From: Aplidium turbinatum
Taxonomy: Eukaryota; Chordata; Ascidiacea; Aplousobranchia; Polyclinidae
NCBI GenBank assembly: GCA_918807975.1
Contig: OU964918.1
Span: 35,572,477 to 35,636,476 of the forward strand
Length of the DNA: 64,000 bases
Direction: 5' to 3'
The position numbers were made by a program, and so were the translations under genes. The notes beneath the pieces were generated by a model. That model searched no databases. It saw only the letters and a list, made by a program, of their open reading frames with translations, and was not told where the DNA came from. Below, one piece after another: positions 41,100 to 53,000 of this stretch (the first letter of the stretch is position 1; each line of letters starts with the position of its first letter).

Positions 41100-44000
41100 C
41101 TACTTAGTGCGACAACAAGCAGTCCTGAACCTGAGAAGGGTATCACTGAAACCATCGTTCAATAGCAGTGCTCGCTTGTAGTGCTCGGCAGCGAAGAGGT
41201 AATTTTCCTGTAAAGAAACATTTAATTGTGTCATAGCAGACTATACTATAGGTCCCAGTCATTAAAGTTGAATTTTCTCCATCATTTTATTATTATCTGG
41301 CAACGTTGAAACTGATGATAGCTACCGCTAAGCAAGTTGAATTTTGTGTCCACTTAGAAACATGAATTTGTGAAACCAAAATAAAGTAACTCCCAAAAGC
41401 CAACGTGTCCGTGTTGTCAGTCCAGCCAGCACAGCAAAACGCAAAATCAATTATAGAGAAATATCGTCAGTTGTATCCCGAGAAAGTGAGTTATTACCAA
41501 TCTGGCATTACTTTTTTTCTGCTGAAATTCTAATGATGAAATCGTTTTTTTTTTTCAAGTTGAAAATGCAGTCTCAACTTATATGATTTTGAAAGAAGTG
41601 ATATCGCCATATCCCCTGATGCGCTCTGACAGGCAACGAAACGTTAACGAAGCTGGGATTGCTAGCTGAATGTTGAATACTGGATATTTTGATGTGACCA
41701 CGGCACCAATGTTGCAAAAGCAAAAAATAATAACACATAAGTGTATGTGAAAGTATTGGCAAGTTTAGCGACTCTCAAAAAAGGAAATTACATTCCTGAA
41801 AATTTTAATAAGTTTTCATCAACAATATATCAGTAGAACTCGGTTAATCCGGATTCGATTTGACCGGAGATTCCATCCGGATTAGGCGAAGATCCGGATT
41901 AACCGATGACGGTTCTATCAAGCCTGACTCATTTGTACTTCCAGTTTCATCCGGATTAGGCAAAGATCCGGATTAACCGAATCCGGATTAACCGAATCCG
42001 GATTAACCGCGTTCTACTGTAATTGAAGCTTTTTTCGCGCCGGGGTATTGCATCGCTTTACTCACATTAGCAGAAAATATATTTCCAAGCAAGTGGTGAA
42101 CCTCTACCGAATGGTGAGTGTCACTGAGCAAAAGAGCTACATTGGCAGCGGTGTCGAAATCCGAAAGCACAGCAAGATAATCCGACAAGGCATACATGCT
42201 GCAGTGGTCGCTGCTCTCGTCCGGCGAGTTGTTGACAGAGGCTTGCAGACAAGCAACCGCCTAAAATGATCGCAAGTATTGTTAGTCCATGGTATTGTTG
42301 TTCGCAGACAGCAAACTAGCCGCTTTTATATTGATTCAACGTCTGCAGATGTTGAATCAATATAAAGGTGTCCTACGTTTTTTTCGTAAACAGTTTTTTG
42401 TAAAACAATATTGTTCGTAAGCAATTGTTCGTAAAATCAATTCTTCGTAAAGCAATTCTTCGGGCATGCAATTGACCGTAATACTAATTGTTCGTAAACA
42501 AATGTTCATAAAAGTTAGGCTACAGCTTTAAAAAAAAAAACAGTTACAATTGTTTACGAACAATCAATTAGGGTAGCCTATATGCTAGAGATGTGCTAAT
42601 TGTGCTTAAAGACGTGCTGTACCTGTAGAGTGTAGACGAGCAGACAGAGTGTAGAGTCCCTGATTCAGAATGGCATTACAGTTTGTGAGCAGCGAAAAAG
42701 GAAAGCCAAAACTTTTGTATAGTGGCCAGCTTTATTACAAAGATTATAGCGCGCTTAACGCACAAGGGCAAGAAACTACTTATTGGAAATGTGAGCATTT
42801 TAATAAGAAATGTCCTGCACGAATAACAACTGCTATGGCAGCCATTGTACAATCCAGAGGTGAGCACAATCATGCTGGAGATGCTGGTCATGTCGAAGCA
42901 GCAAAGGTTATGGAAAATATTCGTTGTGCAGCAAAAGACAGTCGTGATGCCCCAAGTTACCTCGTCTCAGCAAAAACTATTGGACTCAGTCAAGCCACGG
43001 CAGCAAAACTGCCAAGTGTGCAGAGCATGAAAAGGGCAGTCACCCAAGTGCGATTGAAGGAAAATGCACGCCCGGCAATCCCACATTCTCTCCGTGACAT
43101 TGTGCTTCCAGTAGAGTACAAGCAAACGTTTGCTGGTGTAACATTCTTGGCCTATGATTCTGGGCCTGGAGATAACCGTGTGGTCCTCTTTGCGACTGAA
43201 AGAAATCTGCAGCTCCTTGCCCGTTCAAAGCACTGGTATGCTGACGGCACCTTCAAGACAGTGCCTTCAATGTTTGAACAGCTTTCGCTTTACACAATAC
43301 ACGGACTGAAGGAAAACACTTCAGTGCCTCTGGTGTATGCCCTGCTGGGGGACAAAAGGAGAGGGACATACATTCATCTGCTGCAAAAGATCAAGGAGTT
43401 GTTACCTGCTGTTGCTGTTCCAGAGACAATCATGACTGACTTTGAGATGGCCATGGTCAATGCAGTAAGCAGAGAGTATCCACTTTCAACTCACCGTGGC
43501 TGTTTCTTCCATTTGTGCCAGTGCATTTGGAGAAAGACGCAATCAAGTGGCCTGAAGGAGCAGTACGAGACAAGTGCAGAGTTTGCTCTGAGGCTGCGCA
43601 TGTTGTCGTCTCTGGCCTTTGTGCCTATTGATGAAGTCAGCCGGGCCTTTGACATTCTCATTGATGGGAATGTATTACCAGATGTTGCTCAGCCAGGAAT
43701 TGACTACTTTGAAGACACTTGGGTTGGGCGCCCAGATCGTCGTCAAGGGCGCCGTCCTCCAATGTTTCCAATTCAAACGTGGAACTGCTATGATGGCGTC
43801 CTCAGTGGCCTTCCCAAAACTAATAATAGCATTGAAGGATGGCACAGAGGGTTCATGTTCCAGGTATCTGCAAATCATCCAGATATTTGGAAGTTTATAT
43901 CTGCAATCAAGCGAGAGCAAAACCTAAATGAGGTTCACATTGAACAGTATGTCAGTGGCCAGGCAGGACCCCCTCCAAAGAAGAAGTACAAGGACAGTGC

Positions 44001-47000
44001 AGAAAGACTAACTAGAGTCGTCCGAACTTAGCGTCAAGACTTTCAAGATGATGAAATTTGTGATTACTTGCGTGGAATTGCACACAATACTTCATACTAA
44101 ACTTGGCTCGTGGACAATTTGTACGAAGTTACTCAAACTAGTATTGGTAGTGTAAGCAAAGAATTGCTAAACACAGACAATTGTTGTATTCCAATAAAAA
44201 ACAAAAAATGCGCTTTTTCATTGTGCTTATTTCTTTGTGTCGTCGTAACTTGGTTATTCAGGAAAATTTGCATTACGCACCTTCATCGGAAATTGCAAGA
44301 CAAACCTTGCTGTTGCGAAAAATTGTTCACGAACAATTCACCTATCACCTGTTTACGAACAATTCACCTATACGAAGAATTGATGTATATATACGAAGAA
44401 TTGCTTTACGAAGAATTGATTTTACGAACAATTGCTTTACGAACAATTCACCTATAACCAATATAAAAACGACTGATTTATGTCTGGATTATTTTGAAAG
44501 AAATCACAATGTTGTGACGAGTCTCATGCCAGAGCTTGAAACCAACAAATGTTCAAGAGCAAGCATAATGAAAGATGCTTAACTGTTTTCGCTGTTCAAT
44601 TATGCTTTCAGCAGCATTGAACCTTCGACAATACAAGTTACAACGATACCAAAAGTGTTACCACAAAATACCGAAGTTCAAAATTATTGGATGTCTGATC
44701 ACTCGACATGCGACAACTCAGCAAGTACATTTCAGCTACTGCCCTAGCCAGCAAATGACATTTTCATCTAGCATCGGACTTGCTTAGCCATCGCTTGCTA
44801 AACTGAACTGCTTACTTGTCACATGCCAGGTATCGATTTGGTCAGTTTTTACTTGCTTAGGTTCATCATTTACCTATTTCAGCCCCTTGCTGAAATGTTG
44901 TTAGCTCAGTGGTCACTTTCAACTGCAATGTGCTAAGTACACAACTGCTCAGTTGAAGGAGACTCTAGTCAGTAACTTACATAAACAACAACCATTTAAA
45001 TTAATTAAGTGAGTTGCGGATTGACTCAAATTATCCGCGGCCATTTTAAAAATGGTGGTTTTTCATAATGACGCAAACGTGGCAACAACAAAAAAAACTT
45101 GCTTATGACAATCTGAGGCAGTGGGAACACCCAAGTAAGAGTGGTAGCAATGATATACTGTAGTCTCAACACAGTGGAGCAAGTCCAGAGAAAAGTACTA
45201 TCCAACAGAAGTAAATATTAGCAGGCCAAGAAATGTCATGAGTCATGGTTCAGGAACAGTATGAGAAAAGGATAATAGAATGGCCTTGCGCATTCACGAT
45301 TGAAAGTTTATTTTTAATCTGAGCGCTGTGTTTTGCATTGGATCTGCTTGTCAGTGACTATCAAACTAATCATCAGTAATCGAGTTGTATTATTTTTATT
45401 AGGCAAACCTTTTGAGAATCTCCAGAAATCCTCCAAAAATAGGAAGCTGCAAAATAAGACTTCCATGAGGTCGGGAAAGATAGAAGCCGTGATCGTAAAG
45501 CTTTCTCGAGATCTTCTGTTTCCAGCTTTTCTTTCAAAACCTGTCAGCAGGCAGCGGTCAAAAAGTGAAATTCCGCGGCACAATCATATATATAGTCTAA
45601 AGACTTTGAATCAAGTAAAAATGACTGTTTTTCTGGCTGGTTGGGTTTACAACTGCCGAGCACTTCGAGTCCTTGCTGTTTCAAAACAGCCGGACGCCTG
45701 AGCGTAATTTGAAGTCACAAACCCAAAGCCATTGCTCGTTTAACTTGCAACCCACCTCAGCAAAGGAACTCTCCTTCGGTCCATCCGGGACTTTATCCAT
45801 GCTTGGGATATTGCGACGATTCTCGGAAAAGTTTGATCCGCATTCCGGCGGTAAACCATCAGATTCTTTCAATGCCTCTCCCTCCGTGTATAGCTTTAAT
45901 CTGAAAAAATAAAAATCAATTTCTCAGAGAAAAAGACACTGCGCACCATACCATGATATTGGTTATATTTATCTCCTGAAAGTTAAAAGTATCGTGTATA
46001 TGGAAGACCAAAAATCACTATTGAAAATGTGATCCACCATAAATAGTGACGGAGACTCGATTTCTCGTGTTCTTAGTGAAAACATATTTCCTCACGATCC
46101 CAAGAAGGTTTCATGGACAAAATTGGGATCACAACCCAATATTTGCCGGAACATGATCTAGATTGCCACTTTTCAAGGTTTAGACGACTTGTACTGGTTC
46201 ATTAGTTAATTAAAATGAGTCTTTTTTATGTTCCACTTCTTTTTCAAGTTTTCAACCGAACCCTAATGTCTGATTTCTACTGCATAAAGCTTACCACAAA
46301 AAAGAAAAACTTAAAACACTGCAATTATAGACGTGTGATGAAACATTACCTGTTTAGGCAACTTGCGTTTGAAACAAAATGAAAATCCATGTTTGCAACC
46401 GCTGGGTCGTCGCAGGAGAGAAGTCTGTGGAACAGAAGTATTGCAAAGTGTGCACAAAAAAAAAAACTTTCGATATTGGTCGAGTCTACATTAGTTACAG
46501 AAGTTACTAAAATAAGTTTATAGAATTTTCTCACTTAAGTGATGAAAACACCACCTTCAAACTTCTGCCCAGACAATCTGTTTCGACACCAATGCGGTGA
46601 ATAAAATGGCAGCGACTAAAACAAATAGGCACACGACTCAACTGCCGGTTGCTAGAATGAGCACACAGCCTTGCGTTGGCAGCTGGGATGGAAGAGCTGT
46701 GCGCCTACATAGTTTGTTAACGGCCAAGTCGACAATAGACAGGCAACTACCCAGACAGGAAATCGGTTCTTTTGACATTATTTCAACGTCTACCGACGTT
46801 CAATCAATGAAAAAAGTAAAAGTGATTTGTTGGCTGGGTATGAAAGCACTCGTTGATTGGTGATCCAACAATCGTGAAGAATCTAATAAAGTCCATTTTT
46901 TCCAACCACAGAAAAAGCATGGGACTTACTCCTCGTGGTTTTCGTCACCAAGCGCAAATGTTGCCTTTTTGACGAGTTGCTTCAAGGAACTTTGCATCTT

Positions 47001-50000
47001 CGACAACTTCGCCATAAGCTCTCGAGCTGTCACCATTTTTGAATCCAGCTGAATAAAAAATACCTATGTCAATAAAAAGTCAAGGAAAAAGAACGAACGA
47101 ATTCTATTTTCAGCAGTCACAAATCAGAAAAACGAGTTAACTTCATAACATCCACAAACATTGAATCGATGTAAGAAACATATTGGCTACTAATAGGGGT
47201 TATAGACAGAGCTTTGGAGCTAAAGCTTTGCATTTTCAAAATGAGCTGGAGCCGGAAGTGTACGTAAAATTCAGATGGAGCTGGAGCCAGTAGTTTGATA
47301 GACAGCTCCAGATCATGTTAATTTTATGAGATGCTATAGCTATTGGCTGATTTCACATAATTTAACAGCAACCCAGCACAAAATTGATAATTGCTGGCTG
47401 GTATTTTTAATTGTTGTGCGTCTGCTATTTCGTAAGTCTTTACATTTGGGGTGATTAGTGATCGAGGGCGACTATTAATGAATTTGTATATAGTTCGAAA
47501 AAATACGGTAATGGAGCTGGAGCAGTGGTATCAAAGAGCTCCGGAGCTGGAGCTATGCTCTGATAGAAGAGAGTTCCGAAGCTGGAGAGTTTTATTTTTA
47601 TGCCGGCTTCAAAGCCGTGGCTAATGTAGACCCTTTTGTTCAGCGATGTCTATTACTTCATGAATGGGCTGGAAAAGTGATTACAACAACCTTCATGAGC
47701 TTATATTTTGTGAAGCACAGTTTACAAACAATAACACATCAACCTCAAATGGAAACTTTAAATTGTTAACCTCTGTTACCAGGTTCCTCCAATGATGCAA
47801 AGTTTCTACAAGTATAAGAGTGTGTCAGGATGAAGCTTTTGAAAAGGCTTTCTCGGGAAAATGCTTCCTTAATCATTCAACAAAAACTCAGACAAAGAAG
47901 TTAAAACAAAACTACTCACATCTTCAGAGGTGGTGTTCTTCAGTTCATCAAGAATATTGTTGGATTGCACGATCAGCTGATCTGCGTCCAACTTCTCCGT
48001 TAGCAGTTTCGATATCACGTCATTGGATTCCGGCAAAGCAACTAAAAAAGGCGATTAATGAATTTTCTCCTGTGACGTTGTAACGGCGCTACGTGTTTCC
48101 CAGACAGCACAACAATCGTTTTTTATATTAATTCAACGTCTGCAGACGTTGAATCAATGTAAAAACGGTTGATTTGCTGTCTAAATTGTTACGGAGTCCA
48201 TGATTTCGTTGCAAGACGTTACAGAAAAGCAACTTACCAAGATCTTGTTCTTTGGAACCATCATCACTCACATCCTGTTGTAAATGCAACAGAGCTATAA
48301 AATGCTGTTTTTCGAAGCAACAAGACATCAAACCAAAGTTTAACTGCTTTTAATACTCTCTCAATTAAAGTTATTATATCGATGATGCACAGTCCACTAG
48401 ACGTTGATTCAACGTAAAAATTCAACTATTTTGCTAACTGGAAACACAAAGATTAAAATGCATTACACAGCTAACCGTGTCGTCAAATGGCTCATCAGTG
48501 CTATCTTTGGTTCCTCCATGCGCATTTTGGGTGTTCTGAACAAGATACAACTGTTGTCAAGAAAGTTGTTTAGCTGAGACAATCGTTAAATTTGATATCA
48601 ACGCTTGCTATACGCAAATCAACAAGAAATGTAGCAAATTGCAAAAGCACGTAATCAACAACCGGAGCACGTCTTTTACTGTAGGTGCAGACAGTTAGGT
48701 GACAGCCAAATAGGTGCGCACACTGTGGAGTCAGGATATTTAGGTGTGGAGCCCGGTCATTTAAGAGCTAATTCCCAGTAAAGTCTATTTTATTAGATGC
48801 TTAATAGTAATACTGGAGACAGTGGCGTACGCAGCATTCGACATGCTTTTCGAATCGAAAACGAATTAAAAAACGCCCATTTGCTAATTATAACCACAGT
48901 TGAAAACGTTATTATAATTTAATTTCGTTTCGAATTTATAGTGGTTTTCAGTGCTTCGAATTTATGTTTATTGTTGGAAGTTTTTTACGTAATTTAACGT
49001 GGAAAGTAACCGCCCACACATCATTAGCCAATCTTTAAAATATTGTGTTCTATTTTTCTGGCCTTCAATCGTATTTTTTCTGTTTGGGTTCACTGCTTCA
49101 ATTTTATGTTTATTGTTGGAAGTTTTTACGTAATTTAACGTGGAAAGTAACCGCTCACACATCATTGGCCAATTTTCTTTTTAAATATTGTGTGTTTTAT
49201 TTTTTCTTGCCTTCAATCGCACTGCAGTATATAACCTGGTGAAATTTTATTTTGTATGTTATTCGCTCTGAGGATGCGCATTGTCATGGAGCGCGAAACG
49301 TCAGTGAAGCAATAAACCATCCTGTTTGTTGTTGCTTTTACTTTCAATTTCATCAGATGAACGTCGCAACTAGTGCTAGCAACTATAATCACCAAGTTAT
49401 ATTGTATAAGATTAGCCTAACGTAACTGGCTTACTCAACCAGTGAACCAGGCGTATTGAGGGTACGTTCAGTGACGTAGCCTACGCAGGATTTTGTTACT
49501 GGAGAGGGGGCATTCGATATAATTTGACAAAATGATTATGAGTGTAAAATGATTATGAATGCAATTTGACACCGAATAGCACCTAAATGACCGGATGCCA
49601 CAGTGCACGCACCTATTTGGCAGGCACCTAACTGTCTGCACTTAAAATACGTGGACCCTAAACAACTGTACTTTAACAGGGGTTCTTGCATCTTTGAGAA
49701 GTCGGTTACAAAATGACTAGAGGGCACATAACAAGTTCTCTTTGTGTTTAGTCACTGAGTTCCTTAGAACTGACAAGCAACTCCACTGCTCTAGTGATTG
49801 TACCAAAAGCCAGGTACCATTCGACCTTTGTGCTTTGTTCAAACTGAGCAAGATTTTCGACTTTGTTATATATAGCTACTTGGTCTGGTGAAGGAAAAGC
49901 GTAATAAAAATAATTTTAAACATAGCACGATGCTCAAGATTACACTGCAATCTTAAATAATAATAAAAAAGTTTGCTCAAGGAACTCACCCAATCGGAGA

Positions 50001-53000
50001 TAACTTCTTCTGCGGTATTTTCTTCTCCATTGTCGGTTAGGTTGTGACACTTCACAATCAAGAGCGAGTGGAAAGCTTCTTGAAACTGGGGGTGGAGAAC
50101 CAGGGCGTACTTGTAGAACTCCACAGCGCCGGTGATATTGTCTTGCGCTTGTAAAGCATTTCCCATGCTCAAGTATGTTGCTGGCTACAGCAAAAAAAAA
50201 AGTAAAAATCTTTTTTTAATGGATTTTGTATTAAAAAAGTAAAAAAAATTGTATTTTACTTTTCAATGCCATGTTATTCGACATATATACTGTACTATAC
50301 ACTATACAGCCAATGTTCCATAACTGCAAAAGGCTAAATAGGTTAAAAAAGTTTTTAATAAACAAACATTCAGAAACAACGGCTTAACCTCTGAATTGTT
50401 GACTTTCAATGCGTAGATGAGCAAATGAACAGCGTCCTTCAACTTTCCCATGCGGTACCTGAAAGAAATTGTTTTGTTGAAATTCCATAGAAAAGCAGAC
50501 ATGTCAGACTGATATCGCCAACGTCTTTTTGAAAATTGTTAGAGAATAACCTTATGAGCGATGGTTCTACTAGAAAAAACTGCAACTGTATTCTCAAATC
50601 CTTTCACTTTTTGAGATGTATTCTATCTCATTTCAATGCGACTTACCAGACACCAAACATGAGCGGTTCGCAAACTTCATTTTACACCATTATCACTTTT
50701 ACTATGACGAGGAATATGTCAGGTTCTCACAGCACACGTTGCCCAGTTACCAAAGACAGCACAGTTCCAAATATAGTCATTGCTAGGTATTGATAAAGTA
50801 ACGTAAACATGGCAAGTGTCACCGGTTCAGTAGTTTGTGTCTTCATTAAGGACACGTTGCCAATGGTTCAACACTTTACAATATAGGAAACAAACAAACA
50901 TAAGGAGGAAAATTTAACAGAAAACGAGCAGCAAATACAGAATGGCGGAAGTGCGTGGTTGTGTTGCTCGGGAATAAATAAAGCAACCTTTGAAAGCAGC
51001 TGACCGACTGGTAGGGTCGTATGCTCTTCAGTTTTATTAGTGGAACACAACCGAACGTATCCAAAGCAAAACTGTGTTACCAAGCCACCAAATCAGTTCT
51101 TTTGCACATCAATTTCAACGTCAATAAACGCTAAGTTAACGTGAAAAAGGAGAAGTTTGCTGGCTGGGTTAGTTTCTGTATTTCGGACATAATCTTGATA
51201 AACAGGCGATAGCGACAATTAAGTCTTCTTAGGCTGAAGTCTTCACCATGTATTGAAAAATATGTTGAAAATGCCACTTACATAACGTTGGACATACTGA
51301 CAAGAGGGATATCGGCATGTTCCTCTGGCGCACGATGGACGCTTCCTCGTAAACACTGGACGGCTTTTGTATTGTCCCCATTGACTCGCCAAAACAAAGC
51401 CGCCAGGTTGTACAACACCCAGATGTTCTCATCGTCCTGAACCAATATGATTGTGTCACGAAACAGGGAGGTCTTATATTCAAGTAAATTTCGCAGCCTG
51501 TTTAAACTATGAAAACTTCAACAAAATTCTAGCTACTATTGTGTGATCGAAATTAATATTGTGTGATTCATTCATAGCTAATCACGCCAGTGTCGGAGGC
51601 GGATGAGAACATTGTTAGTGATACTTTTTAAGTCAGTGACGTCACACGAAGGAACTTGGGAGCAGTGGCTGAGGATGTGTTTTATTGTGTCGTAGAGGAG
51701 CGGTAGCTGTTACACAGCAAACGCATTCCGCTTTTTTACATTTTTGTGACATAGTTCTTGTTAAATGTATCAATTATAACGGATAAACAGTGACTTTTAT
51801 AAGCTGAATAAAGGAACTTAAACGGTTTTGGTTGAAACATAGCAAGCACACGAACGGACTGAATGTGGTGCCAAATCAAGATTTTGCATCTGCCTTGCAG
51901 TTGTAGTGGAGGAAGCTGTGTGCACGTAAAGGAAACAGTATTATTAAAAAAACATTTCATCAAGCTTCGTTCCTAATTCAAGCGTTAAAGTGCCCACCTT
52001 ATTTTGTAATGCCTTTTGCAAAGCGCTGCGTATACGTTGTCCCAGATCATCAGGCCACACTCGACCCGCGTTGACGTGCATAAGGAGAAACTGATGTTAA
52101 AGTATGACGTTGAATTAATACAGTTACCGAAGTATTTCTGGTTATTTGTATGCACAGTGCAATGTAGGTTCTTCAGCAATTAAAGTTAGCGCAAGCAGTG
52201 TTCAACAACCCAGGCAACAAATCAACCGTTTGAATCAACGTCTGCAGACGTTATGTTAATGTAAAAAAACGACTAATTTGCTGTCTGGGTAGGATATAAC
52301 GCATGATTATCACAGCCACGAGTTACATCTAATCTTTTTTTTAAAGATAAAAACCTATAAACTAGGACAAGGCGAAACATTACACGACTTACGGTGTGAA
52401 GAAAAGTGTCTTGTTTGAACAAGGGCGCAGTCAAATCCAATTGAACAATTCCATCGTATGGCGTGGTCTCTATGCTTTCAAGGTCGGCGCAGTCAGGCTT
52501 GTTCCAGGGCAAGCCGTGCATTTCACCGTCGGCTATGCCAATGTACGACGTGAGCAATTCGCGAACTCTGCAAAGGTCATTTACAAAGGAAATTGAGCTA
52601 CGTGAAAGGTCTTTGCTTATATAAACAATATGAAACGATAACATAAAAAACTGAAACTTGGTGAACAAAGTCCATCATTGTAATAGGCTGTTAAGAAACT
52701 TTACAGCTTAAATCAAAGCTTATCACGGAATAAAGCTACTTCAAAGATGATCTATAAAGTGCTTAACGCAACGACTAAGTTTAGATAACAATATTGCTTA
52801 ACAACAAGATCTTAATCTTCCTCAACAGATTAATCATGTTTGAACAGCTGTGATCTCCATATGCAGTATGCACTTCCTCCATTTTGTTTTGCCTTTTGTT
52901 TTTATTAGTACTGCCGGCATGCCTTTCATTCTTGTCATTGGCTTGGTATTGGCAAAACACTTCATTTTATGTCGTCCTTTTATAAGATACAAATAGTTTT

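Larger units (their letters stand above)
42304..44500. mobile_element. Palindromic MITE split by the MULE insertion
   Basis: The left half 42304-42366 (GCAGACAGCAAACTAGCCGC, TTGATTCAACGTCTGCAGA) and right half 44459-44500 (AATATAAAAACGACTGAT, TGTCTGG) together form the same palindrome as 14946-15033. The MULE landed next to its centre. Confidence 0.75.
48684..49642. mobile_element. Inverted-repeat element with GTGCAGACAGTTAGGTG ends
   Basis: Left GGTGCAGACAGTTAGGTG then CCAAATAGGTGCG and CGGTCATTTA; right the inverse, ending CACCTAACTGTCTGCAC. Ends of about 85 bp. The interior contains a 142-bp tandem duplication (48962-49215) and a Penelope-type terminus with hammerhead (49250-49390). Target duplication not resolved. 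Confidence 0.7.

Noticed and set aside
38788-42019. Firm pogo/Tigger assignment of the CGGTTAATCCGG MITEs
   Set aside because: The ends look similar, but neither copy shows a convincing TA duplication, so I left the superfamily open.
45333-45701. 122-codon plus-strand open frame
   Set aside because: It is the antisense shadow of the TTC17 exon 45409-45540, which fits by phase, splice sites and TPR similarity.
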